This document shows positions 1 to 8,975 of a DNA stretch of 64,000 nt, piece by piece. The DNA is from Timema cristinae (lineage: Eukaryota; Arthropoda; Insecta; Phasmatodea; Timematidae), in NCBI GenBank assembly GCA_039000515.1, contig JBCFYV010009882.1, forward strand, positions 64,026,817-64,090,816, read 5' to 3'. The translations under genes were made by a program, and so were the position numbers. A model generated the notes under the pieces. It searched no databases. It was not told the DNA's origin and saw nothing but the letters and a program-made list of their open reading frames with translations. Every line of letters starts with the position of its first letter. Positions within the stretch are counted from its first letter, which is position 1.

Positions 1-743
1 CACAATTTTTCAGCATTCAATTCTGAACTTTCCAGAAAAGTCCACCGAAAGATTCAGTTTGAAAACAGGGATTTCACAGAAAGCTGTGTGATGAATTACA
101 AAGCAGGACCTCTGAATTTTCCCCTACCATATCCAACCCGTCCAAGCAGTGACAGAAGGTTAAAAATATGTTCGTGTGGAATATTGCCAGATTTTAGTAT
201 AAATTACAAGCATCTAAACAGACATTGTGTATCTGATGGAATTCAGTGATGAAGGCACTTTTCACATTAGTGGTCAAATGAACCGAGACAACACAATATT
301 TTGAGATAGGCCTTACTGAAAATCCACAAGTAGTCCGTGAGGACGAACGTGTCACCTCAAAGGCGATTGTCTGGTGTGCTCTTACCATCGCTGGTGAGTT
401 TGGACATTTTTTTTGACACGCCAACAGTGAATTCTAAATACATCTTGTTTACATTGCAGTTATACGCTACCGATTAATTTCCACTGATAAATCGCTCGTG
501 GGTTATTTTCAACATGACAGTGCACTTGCGTATTTTGATCGTAGTGTTCGTGATTTCTTAACTAACACATTTCCACGAAGATGGTTAGGAAGATGTGGGC
601 CATGGCAATCACATTTATACTCCAGTAATCTGACGCCCTGTTACTTCTGGCTTTGGGATATGGTGAAAGAGAAAGTGTACAGCGTAAAATTTTGGAATAT
701 CAATCAACTCAAGGAAAGAGTTACGAATGTGGTAACATCTTGA
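1..743 (+). pseudogene. Broken Tc1/mariner-like (IS630-type) DDE transposase
   Basis: The plus strand reads, through several frameshifts and stops, as the C-terminal half of the DDE transposase common in arthropod repeats. Around 238-300 it gives EFSDEGTFHISGQMNRDN, the usual first-aspartate block. Around 315-415 a shifted frame gives ENPQVVREDERVTSKAIVWC. From 498 it gives GYFQHDSALAYF, matching the second-aspartate block FQ(Q/H)DGAPAH, and then FPRRWLGRCGP. The third block, usually SPDLTPLDFFLW, reads SSNLTPCYFWLW, so the third catalytic aspartate is gone. The N-terminal part would lie left of the window. The same superfamily appears again at 26815. Family assignment is from motif recognition, not alignment. 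Confidence 0.7.
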
Positions 744-764
744 AACAATGTGCTCGCGTAAGAG

Positions 765-1195
765 AACCACTGTTAGCGTTCTTGCATTTGCATCTTAAAT
801 TTAAGTATTTTTAAGCTATTTCATAGTTTTGCGTGTGCACTATGAGTATTTAATTTTGTTTATTTGTCAATTTAAACTATTTATTTTGGTTTTCATTGTA
901 ATAGTGGCTCCATAGAGACAGCCATTTTTAGTGTACTGTACTTATATTTGCTTCTTAGTTTTAGGTATTTCTAATCGATTTTATGATTTTACGTGTAAAG
1001 TATGTCTATTTTGTTTTGTTGATAGTAAATTTAAGCTATTTATTATTGTGTGCTTTGCAACAATTCATCCACTTAACAAAGCCACTGTAAGAGCGCTTGC
1101 ATTTGTATCTTAAATTTAGGTCTGTTTCCAATAATTTTATACTGTTTCTTGTGAATTATGTTTATTTAGTTTTGTTAATTGGTACTAAACAAACA
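765..1195. repeat. Degenerate tandem repeat, about 155-160 bp period
   Basis: Three related blocks begin near 784, 944 and 1099. Each opens with (G/A)(C/T)ATTTG(C/T)(A/T)TC-like sequence, runs through a T-rich stretch containing TTATG or TTTGTTTA-like words, and the first two end near ATTTAAACTATTTA or ATTTAAGCTATTTA. The word CCACTGT precedes blocks 1 and 3. The array follows the broken transposase and may be its old 3' region. Confidence 0.5.
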
Positions 1196-1800
1196 GCACT
1201 ATTTTATTTAGTTTGATAGGGTGCTTACTATATAGTGAGTCTTTCAATCGACACAATTTGCTTCCCCTTGTGTAGTAAATCTATACATATAATAAAACAT
1301 TAAGGTTTGTATGCTTATTCAAATTTTGAGTTGTCATTTTTCTGGGTAGTGTAAACGTTAAGGATACCAAATTAATCATTTTTAGAATGCTAGTTTCTTT
1401 GTTTGTTGCCAGTAAGATAAGAAATATGTATTGGACCGAAACAGAACTTCTTCTGTTGTACTCCTTAAATTTCAGGGAACGATGGTAAGCTACTGGTATA
1501 TAGCATCACGTATCTCACCACAGAGCATAGTAGTGCCGAAAAAACTGGGTTCAAGCAGTGAACATTTGTCGCTGCTTGTATTGCGAGTGCAGAAGATGGC
1601 AAGTGATATGAGCTGTGGTATGAATTGGGAGGGGATGGTGGTAAGTCCCTATTTATTCGTGAATCTTGGTACGCACATAAAACACCGCTGTTGACTAAAT
1701 TTAATCCTTTTTTAATATTTTAAGTTGTCGAATGTTTTGATGTGTTAATTAATGCGAGCAAAGCCACGGGAAAATTCTATTTAATATATAGTAATATTAG
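1196..1800. other. AT-rich stretch, nothing recognised
   Basis: A plus-strand frame of 87 codons at 1431-1694 is open but matches nothing I recognise and has no motif, signal peptide or membrane segment. I see no repeat ends or RNA gene here. Confidence 0.4.
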
Positions 1801-1805
1801 ATATT

Positions 1806-2095
1806 TTAGTCCGACAACTAAGCTCAATCGGTAGCGTGTCTAGCAACTGAGCTAAGGGTCTCGGGTTCGATTCTTAGGTTGGCCAAAAATGTATCATTGA
1901 TGAAAATATGGGTTTACTCTTTCAACTTGATAAATTGACGGTTTGGGACGGGATGTTGTGCCTGTACTAATCTTAAGTTAGAATATAAGCCATATAAAGC
2001 TACGACTGAACTAGCAAACTGGTAGTGGAAAATATATGGCATGAATAAAAATAGTGACCCGGACCATATACTGGAAACAGTAATGGATGTAAATT
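1806..2095 (+). mobile_element. tRNA-derived SINE, family C, copy 1
   Basis: The head carries an A-box-like TAGCTCAATCGGTAGCG-type segment (AAGCTCAATCGGTAGCG here) and, about 40 bases on, the B-box GGGTTCGATTC, the spacing of a tRNA-like Pol III promoter. The body matches the copy at 26086: shared words include TGGGTTTAC, CTTAAG, GGTAGTGGAAAA, ATATGGC, CCCGGACCATA and ACAGTAATGGATGTAAA. No clear target duplication was found for this copy. It is a retroposed SINE, not a functional tRNA gene. Confidence 0.75.
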
Positions 2096-2549
2096 AATTA
2101 TATTAATATTATAAATATTACACTCTTTACTACCCTTAGTTAAATTAAATTTCAGCCTCAGATATTAATTAATTTATCTTAACAATAGAATGAAAAAAGT
2201 ATAAAATGGCCATTTATTTATAGCTTATACTCTTACCGTATAGTTGTACACGTGTTAATATTGTGCAGTAACATTGTGATAGTGGCGTGACCAAAACAAT
2301 AGAGTATGATGTTTTAATGAGAAAGAAGGATATTTTTGGAATACATTCGATGATGCAAAGTTAAATCTGTCTTGATTTTAATCACATAAAAGAGATAAGC
2401 CTAATTTGTAAATTATTAATAAATTAATTGATCCTCTATGTTGAAGGCACCCTTAGACCAAAGGTTCCCTGGGCAGGCACCCCTCCTAGAACAAACCCCC
2501 CCCCCCCACCGAAACCCTAACCTCACGACCCCTAGATCTTACAGTTGGT

Positions 2550-2799
2550 ACCCGCCTCGGTGGCGTAGTTGGCTAACGCGATGTCGTGTTGAGCTCCACC
2601 GCCGAGGACGGGGAGATCGAGGTTCGAATCTCGGTCGGGTGAACAGGGGGTGGTTTGTCCTAAATGGTTTTCCACTCTCCCTCCACGTAAATGCGGGCTC
2701 ACTTCATCTAGTTCAACCTTCCCAATTCCTAATCCATTAGCGTAATTAGTACTTAAAGCCTATAACCCGAATGGTTGTAAGACGGGTTGCTAAATATTA
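2550..2799 (+). mobile_element. tRNA-derived SINE, family A, full length with target duplication
   Basis: The tRNA-like head has an A box in GGTGGCGTAGTTGGCTAAC and a B box in GAGGTTCGAATCTC. The body contains CCTAAATGGTTTTCCACTC, which recurs in other family A copies, and the 3' part ends in TAACCCGAATGG-TTGTAAGACG, the tail shared with family B. An 11-bp direct repeat TTACAGTTGGT flanks it at 2539-2549 and 2800-2810, which fixes both ends and shows retroposition. A 100-codon open frame across it is incidental. Confidence 0.88.
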
Positions 2800-2916
2800 T
2801 TACAGTTGGTCAGATTGAACTAAAACAGAGTATTTGAGAGATTGTGTTATAAATTAACGCTATAGTAATATCTGTCTAGAAATGATTCCTTATAAACTGA
2901 TCCAATGAAAACATAT

Positions 2917-3499
2917 TGTAATGTAACTGACTTGCCCCTGAAAAGTATGTGAAAGCATTGACAATAATATCGTCCTAATTTTATAAACGTATTTAATTTT
3001 ATTTAAATTATATAGTATATTAAATTGCGCTTAAGGCACTTCTTCTTCTAAGAAGGCAAAAGCCACTGATCAGTGACGTCACGCACGTGACGTTAGTCAA
3101 GTCATGTTGACAATATAAGATTTTTTAATAATAACTTCCTCTTCTGAAAAGTTCCAATAGAGATTTTAAAATGTAACTTGAGCCAGTTTCCGGCTCTCGA
3201 AGCTTCTAGTGACACCGAGATGTTTTTGTCTTGTATTTTGTTATTCTAAACAAAACCTTCTCGAAGCTTCCATGAGCAATGGATATATACGAAGGATGGT
3301 GCAATGTAAGGGCAGTACTGCTCACTACTCACTAGTCACTAGCACAGCTCCTGTCCGCGATCCCTACAATAGGCCGCGTATATAGTTCGACGACATGATC
3401 TATTTTCTCTAGAAACAAACTGAGATTTAAAAATAAAAACATGTCAACATAAAAAGTGTGTATTAATTATACAATATTTAAATCACCAATAACTCTTTA
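2917..3499 (+). mobile_element. LTR of a retrotransposon (copy 1)
   Basis: This block is homologous, in opposite orientation, to 53711-54336 along its whole length; shared words include GCATTGACAATAATATC, CCTAATTTTATAAACGTAT, AGAAGGCA, AGTGACGTCA and TTTCCGGCTCTCG. It begins TGTAATGTAACTGA, TG being the usual LTR start, and is followed at once by TGGCGCTCGATCACGGGGC, a primer-site-like sequence. It holds a perfect TGACGTCA (CRE-type) palindrome at 3074-3081. No partner LTR or pol frame lies downstream, so it is a fragment of LTR plus leader. Confidence 0.65.
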
Positions 3500-3740
3500 A
3501 TTGGCGCTCGATCACGGGGCTATAAATACCAGTTAACTCACAACATCAAAAAACCGTACCGATTTAATTAGTGCTCAACCACGGGGCAATTACCAGCTAA
3601 TTAAACGGTGTAACTTCAAGCGACGCTCAACGCGATGAACCAGAACATCACAATTGACGCACAACGTAGGGACCCGTAAATAAGAACTTCACAATTGGCG
3701 CCCATCACGGTGCAGTAAAACAGAACTTCACAATATAAAC
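3500..3740 (+). repeat. Tandem primer-binding-site-like array in LTR leader (copy 1)
   Basis: Several degenerate units follow the LTR: TTGGCGCTCGATCACGGGGC (3501), TTAGTGCTCAACCACGGGGC, GCGACGCTCAACGCGATG, TTGACGCACAACGTAGGG and TTGGCGCCCATCACGGTG. Each has the form (A)ATTGGCGC(C/T)CNA-NACG-GGG followed by AATACCAG or AGAACTTCACA-like sequence. The form resembles the TGGCGCCCAACGTGGGGC primer-binding site used by gypsy-type elements with tRNA-Lys. One such site is normal; a run of them is unusual. Related arrays lie at 22150-22325 and 53475-53710. Confidence 0.65.
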
Positions 3741-4195
3741 AAAGTGACTTTTAGAGTAAAGTAGGCCTATTAGCATTATCATATTAAGAGAATGGGGAAA
3801 ACTAAGGTTTGAAAACAAAAACTTTTAGGTCCAAACTATGAAGCTAGAATCAAGTCTTCAGCACCTTAATTTTCTTTGATTATTTTTTATTTTTATCCTT
3901 ATCGCAATCAGACTTGTTAGTGTAGAACAACTCTTTAAGTGCAAATTTTTTAATAGCTCGTAGGCCTAACTTACCTAATTTAACAACACATGAGGACAAC
4001 ATTTCAACTCAAACAAGATTCGAACTAGTCTCTCTCTTAGAGAGCTGGTTAACGCAAAGTCTCAATGCTTACCAATGAGGTCTAGTTTTTAAACAGGGTC
4101 GAGAATCACATACTTAACGGATACACCTGCATTGGTGGGCTCGCCATCTAAGTGTTATGCTCATTTGGGAAAGCTTAATGGGACAGAGAGGTTGA
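3741..4195. other. Leader-adjacent AT-rich DNA, nothing recognised
   Basis: Sequence downstream of the primer-site array, where gag would be expected, carries no open frame or motif I can assign. It may be decayed internal retrotransposon sequence. Confidence 0.3.
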
Positions 4196-4199
4196 AGCT

Positions 4200-4355
4200 G
4201 GATGAAGCTCTTGAAAGTGCTTTTTCTTAAATGGTTTTCCACTCTCCCACTACGCAAATTCTGGTACACTAAACATCATTTCTAGCTTCCTCAGCCCTAT
4301 CCATTCAGTATAATTGGTTGTGTATGGCATGTACTGGAAGTAAGATGTTTTGAAA
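4200..4355 (+). mobile_element. SINE family A, partial copy
   Basis: CTTAAATGGTTTTCCACTCTC at 4229 onward matches the body of the copy at 2550, followed by CTATCCATTCAGTATAATTGG, the counterpart of CTAATCCATTAGCGTAATTAG. The tail is eroded to GGCATGTACTGGAAGTAAGATG. No convincing tRNA-like head remains. Confidence 0.55.
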
Positions 4356-5039
4356 AATTAATATGTTATAGGCCTATACAGCTTTATTTTTTTGATTAAA
4401 AAGTGCAAAAAAATATGTATTTTGGCTCCCAAACCTTAGAGGAAGTGCATATAAGATCATATATTTTTCCTTTGAAAGCCATGATTTCGAAAGATGGTAT
4501 CTGTTATTTAATCCTCAAAACCCCTAAGGTGGACTGTTCCGAGCTTATCGTGCTTGTGGTAGGACACGCAATGGCAAGATAATTCTAGAAAAAGCTGCCA
4601 GGGTGCCTGTTGTTATCTGCACAATGATGACAGTAAATTTAAAAGGGTAGGGGAGGCCACACCCAAATCCATTACGTTACCTTTCATTAACCTCCGTCTG
4701 ATAGCAAACACTGAGAAGGAGCGTTCGCTTGCACTTCAATTCATTTCGGCAACAAAGCACCCAATTCCCAAACAAAAATCATCCAAAGTTGAGGTCTGAA
4801 ATATTTTACATTATATTGGATATAAATTATTTATTTTTCAATTCCGAGCTATTTGGGAACTTAATGTAAGTAAATGTCAAGAATTCGAAATATTATCTAA
4901 TCCAATTTTAGTGAGAGGGTGTATTCATATTAAAATACTATCCTGTTTAAAATAATACTGATTATGGGGGGAAAACATAAGTTTGCTTATAGTTAAATAT
5001 GTATAAAAATACCAGAAATTACAAATAGTATTAAAAAAA
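4356..5039. other. AT-rich DNA, nothing recognised
   Basis: No open frame, repeat end or RNA gene is apparent. A poly-A run at 5032-5042 precedes the next SINE remnant. Confidence 0.3.
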
Positions 5040-5044
5040 AAAAC

Positions 5045-5230
5045 ACTAGTGGACACGATAGGGTGGGGAGGTTGGGGCTTGAATACTAAATGAGTGCACT
5101 CAGGGCAATTTTTAATAAATATTTTCTCAGTCTCCCTTTACGAAAATCAAGGTATCCTCTAATTTAGGATTTAAACATACCAACCTTATTAGCGTAATAA
5201 ATATCCGTATATTTTAAATCTTAAAATGCT
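5045..5230 (+). mobile_element. SINE family A, diverged copy
   Basis: A weak B-box-like GGGGCTTGAATAC (5074) is followed by AGTGCACTCAGGGCAATTTTT, TTTTCTCAGTCTCCCTTTACG and CTTATTAGCGTAATAAATATCCG, which track the family A body in order but with many changes. Confidence 0.45.
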
Positions 5231-5328
5231 AATTCTTATCCCACGTCCCATGTCAGGATCCTGACAAGCTCAATATGCAACTTGGTAACTCTCGATACAC
5301 GTTGTGTTAAATATTCTTCCTTATTTGT

Positions 5329-5640
5329 TTAGCACAAATGTAGCCGTGTTAACCACTTCAGCCCATAGATTTTATTCAAGTTTCTAGCCATTAGCATATA
5401 CCTTGAGGCTTCCAAAATGGTACGACTATTCTCCACCACCTTTCCATTTTGCTCACAAGTATACACAATAGATGTCTGGTGCCGAATACCTTTCTCATCA
5501 AATATCCCTCGCAGCTCTCTGTTTACAAACTCTATGCCATTATCTGTCCGTACTATTTCCATTCGGTTTTGCATGTTTTGTCGGCTAGGTTTAGAAATTG
5601 TTTTACAAATTTTATCACTCCACTCCAAGCCTCATAGCAT
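5329..5640 (-). pseudogene. Copia-type integrase core fragment
   Basis: The minus strand encodes EIVRTDNGIEFVNRELRGIF then DEKGIRHQTSIVYTCEQNGK, the second-aspartate and following blocks of a Ty1/copia integrase. The family normally has TPEQNG-ERENRT; here it is TCEQNGKVVENSRT and the frame then breaks. A frameshift just upstream separates it from FVKQFLNLADKTCKT. It is the downstream part of the fossil whose N-terminal half lies at 7118-7760; about 1.5 kb of foreign DNA (5640-7115) splits the integrase between its first and second aspartate. Confidence 0.78.
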
Positions 5641-6064
5641 ATTTTGGGTGTCAAAAAGTAAGAAAAATAGGACATGTTAAAAACACTATATTCACCTCAT
5701 AGTGCCAAATTAAAATAAATAATTAAAAACAATGTTTTTTTATGTTATTGGGCCTGTAGCAAAAACAAGAAAAGTTTTTTTTATAAAATAAGAAAGGAGA
5801 AATGCTCAACCATCATCAACGCCTTGCAATCCTCCTTTTATCTCCCCCACACCTACCCTTTTAATTTATTTTATCTTTAGTAACGTATTTATTTTACTTT
5901 GTCATTTCATTATAAATCCAAATTTAATTATAGTAATAGTAATAATAATGATAGTAGTTATTACAATAATGATGTTCATTACCATCAAAAGATGACTTTC
6001 TTTAACCTAAGATTAAAATATATTTAAAAAATAATCTGTGAAACATAATAATAATTTTAAAAAT

Positions 6065-6100
6065 TACCCCCCGCGTCTTACTACCCGTTAGGGTTACATG
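6065..6100 (-). mobile_element. SINE tail fragment
   Basis: The minus strand reads GTGCATGTAACCCTAACGGG then TAGTAAGACGCGG, matching only the terminal 35 bases of the family A/B common tail. Flanking A/T-rich words might be an eroded target duplication. Confidence 0.5.
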
Positions 6101-6131
6101 CACAAAAAATAATTAATCACTATTTCAGTCG

Positions 6132-6757
6132 TTTTTGGGTTTCATTGATTCATATTGACTTGAACAAAAGTAGTCCAACATTGTTGTCTTCCTCTTTTGA
6201 ATTTGATTTTGTTTGTTTCTTATTTTCTCAAAAGCATAGTCTCTTTCTTCCAATTTTTTTTCTAGGAGCTTCTAGCGTAGTTTGAGCTATTTGCAAACCT
6301 TTCCAATCATTGATTTTAATTGCATTATTAATTCTTTCATTCGCTTCTGCCACTAATGACTTGTAAGATTGAACTTCTTCTTATGCTTCCGATTCTTGTT
6401 TTTCTAATGGGCTCTCTTTTTGCATTTCCTTTTTAGTTTCCTGCGATTTCTTTTCCGAAACTTTCCTATATGCTTGATACTCTGCACTTTGGTATTTTAT
6501 TTTCTCTTTATCTTCTTGCTCTTGTTTCTCCCATTCAGCCTCAATTCTCTTCTCTTCTTCAAGTCCAGCCAAGTAGAACTTATGGGTCCCACGTACTTTC
6601 TTGATGAAATCCTTTGTGAATGATACTGTGTTGCACTGATAGTCTTAATGTTCAAGACTATCTTTGGTAGAATGCATGCCTCTGATGAATGCCTCAGAGA
6701 GACAGGTCCTGTTGTCAGTTGTTTGTGATAATCCTCGCTCAACATCAGTATTTCCAT
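6132..6757 (-). pseudogene. Lys/Glu-rich coiled-coil ORF remnant, unidentified
   Basis: I do not recognise the family. On the minus strand, after an N-terminal stretch (MEILMLSEDYHKQL) and a frameshift, the reading continues as KKVRGTHKFYLAGLEEEKRI and a long E/K/Q-rich segment typical of a coiled coil. It passes one stop near 6381 into SLVAEANERINNAIKINDWK, shifts frame once more and ends KRKTTMLDYF near 6160. That reading survives across about 600 bases with only a few lesions, which argues it was once protein-coding, probably belonging to the transposon that interrupted the copia element. Confidence 0.45.
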
Positions 6758-7052
6758 GGGGTAACAAAAGGATAGCTTAACAAACCTTTTAATTCAGCCT
6801 ATTTTAGTTGGAAATAGTTCATTATAGCACTACCTTCAAAAACAATTTTATAACCATTGAATTTCAAAGATACTGTACAAGCTTTCAGGCATACATAAAA
6901 ATTATTTAAACAGCGTGACACATTATGATACGATATTTTATTTTGCTAACTTAACAGCAAAGAGGAAGATCCACAATTAAACCTCTACAAAACAAACGGT
7001 TTCTTTCTTCTGGCGGTCAAAAAGTAGGGAAAGTAGTAGATTCTCCTCAAAA

Positions 7053-7098
7053 GTCCTACTTTTCCTACTTTCCATTAGGAAAGTAGGAAAAATAAGAC
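7053..7098. repeat. Near-perfect hairpin
   Basis: GTCCTACTTTTCCTACTTTCC is followed, after the loop ATTA, by GGAAAGTAGGAAAAATAAGAC: 19 of 21 stem bases pair. The AAAGTAGG word recurs at 7020 and 5655, near both ends of the insertion. Confidence 0.8.
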
Positions 7099-7117
7099 AA
7101 AAATGAGCCCTGCCTCT

Positions 7118-7760
7118 TTTATTGTGGAAGAACTAAACATATCTGAAGCCAGAATAATCGTCTTTTATAAATATAAAATACTTAGAACCGCCGAGCAATG
7201 GATTTTCCATTGGTCCACATACATCCATGTATACCAGTTCGCAGGTCCAAGTTGACGTTTCACTCCGCTTGGATGGTGGATTACTAAGAATTTTTCCTTT
7301 CATACAACTAACACAACTTATTCCATCTGTTTCATATGTTCTATTATTATTCTCTAATATATTCTTTGCGTATTCAACATACTGATGACCTAGACGTTCA
7401 TGCCACTCGGCTAGACTGTCCTTCCCATAATTTATAACTGCATTCTAATTTTAACTGAAATGCACAATATACTGTACAATTTGTTATGTATAAAGCCGAT
7501 GGCAAACACTTAGCCGTTTTTCATTATTTTGCACAACTATATGTCGGAAGTAATTTGATAGGCTCTGTCCATAACACTCCTCACTGAAAATAGGTTCACA
7601 CTCATTTTAGGCACATACGTCACATTCTTCATTTTTATATTGTTTTAATTCCACAGTTCTATAAGTCAACGCACCCAGTTCGCTTCCATCAGCCATCAGC
7701 TTGGATAGTTCCATTCATGTTATGTTCACTTGCCCCAGTGTCGACTAATCAATTATGGTT
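7118..7760 (-). pseudogene. Copia-type protease, pre-integrase and integrase N-terminal remnant
   Basis: Reading leftward on the minus strand: LVDTGASEHNMNG near 7745-7710 is a retroviral-type aspartic protease active site (DTGAS). After a decayed stretch, 7438-7183 is open and encodes LAEWHERLGHQYVEYAKNIL, then CVSCMKGK and VYMDVCGPMENPLLGGSKYF. This is the GAG pre-integrase HHCC zinc motif with all four ligands kept, followed by the first integrase aspartate (MDVCGP). It runs on to KDDYSGFRYV near 7140 before the insertion. The order protease, pre-integrase, integrase is that of copia. No reverse transcriptase part is visible in the window. Confidence 0.78.
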
Positions 7761-8225
7761 GTGTTAAGTTTGCCATAAACGTGTTATCTTTAGTATGGTT
7801 AGTTTAATTTTAACATTGTTATCCATATGCTGTAGTTTATTTTAACCAACTCTGCACTCATTAATGTGTTGCAGGACTTTCTTATAAAAATGGCAGGGCT
7901 CTTTGATGATCGATAGTCTCGCTTTAGCATAGACCAATCTAACACGAAAGATCTGGTCAGTCTAGGTTAAAATGATGATTAGGTGCTTACTTACACATAG
8001 ATGCTGTTAACTTTATTCTGGCAGTACTTTAAGGAAGAGGTCTCGATGGCTCAATAGGCTTTTTTTCCTGGTTTTATTACTATTTTAAATTTAATTACAT
8101 CATTTTATGTCACAACTACTATTTTTACGATAACATTTTAATAAGTTTTATTTTAAAATATGTTAATTTTTGCGTCAGTGCACTTGAACATTTTTTATTT
8201 ATCAAAATGTAATTATGTATAGTAA
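7761..8225. other. AT-rich DNA, nothing recognised
   Basis: No gene seen. The word CACAACTACTATTTTT at 8111 recurs at 8521 and, altered, at 8567. Confidence 0.3.
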
Positions 8226-8391
8226 TTATTGTTACTGAACTACATCGAAAGATTTTTTATCTCTAGAATTTTACTCTATGTTATAAACAAAGAGAAAAAT
8301 TCTAGGTATACGAAAATATTTATATATTTTTTTAACATAGAGTAAAATTCTAAAGGAACAAAATCTTTCGATATATTTCAGAACAATTAGT
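8226..8391. repeat. Inverted repeat, about 60-bp arms
   Basis: The left arm includes ATCGAAAGATTTT and AGAATTTTACTCTATGTTA; the right arm carries TAACATAGAGTAAAATTCT and AAAATCTTTCGAT. The arms remain alignable outward for about 60 bases with a loop under 50 bases. It may be a small palindromic MITE or a replication-made palindrome. Confidence 0.7.
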
Positions 8392-8611
8392 TGTATTTTA
8401 CAAATTGTGTAGTAAAATATCATGAAAGATCTGTTAAAACACCATTAAAAAATCACTTACTTGTTGATAATTGACTCAAAACTACAACTAAAAAAATATC
8501 ATCCAAGTGAAAACAGTTCACACAACTACTATTTTTCTTAACTAAATATTAAGAATATTACATTTTCACAACCACTATTTTGAAGTGTAAACTTTATAAA
8601 TAAAAAGCAAA

Positions 8612-8793
8612 CTTTAATCAAACTTTCACACTCATTTATCACTTCATCATATTAAACATTTTTATTCAACATGTCAAAAGGTACAATCATTATCAATAAG
8701 GCATACAAATTTATTTACCATAAGAAAACATATACATGCTGAAAAATTGTTCATTTTATAAAGTGATAAATAAGCGTGAAAGTTTGATTAAAG
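8612..8793. repeat. Inverted repeat, 33-bp arms, MITE-like
   Basis: CTTTAATCAAACTTTCACAC with CTCATTTATCACTT at 8612-8644 is mirrored by AAGTGATAAATAAG with CGTGAAAGTTTGATTAAAG at 8761-8793, with about two mismatches. The 116-bp centre has no coding signal. Size and AT content fit a MITE, but no target duplication is clear. Confidence 0.6.
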
Positions 8794-8975
8794 AACCACA
8801 TTAAACTGAAATAGCACCATACTAAAATCTACAAGAATCACAAGTAAGATGAATGAATTTTTTTAGGGGGAGGAGGGGAGGGGGTTAACTTTGGTGAAGG
8901 AAAGATTACATAAGCAAAATACTAACGCCTAGCCCTATGCAGTTTTTTTGTTTTCAAATGCGGTTCAACATTTAA

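Larger units (their letters stand above)
5640..7115 (-). mobile_element. Insertion inside copia integrase, hAT-like right end
   Basis: Copia coding stops near 7118 (KDDYSGFRYV...FFHNKR) and resumes near 5640, so the DNA between is an insertion. On the minus strand the insertion opens with CAGGGCTCATTTTTG, a hAT-style terminus; GCCTCTTT (right) and GCCTCATA (left) could be an imperfect 8-bp target duplication. It carries the hairpin at 7053-7098 and a coiled-coil ORF remnant at 6132-6757. The terminal inverted repeat is poor, so the class is tentative. Confidence 0.4.

Noticed and set aside
194..424. 76-codon minus-strand frame
   Set aside because: Antisense to the DDE transposase remnant, whose plus-strand motifs are recognisable.
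2438..2740. 100-codon plus-strand frame
   Set aside because: It runs across the 5' flank and head of the family A SINE; no codon-level evidence.
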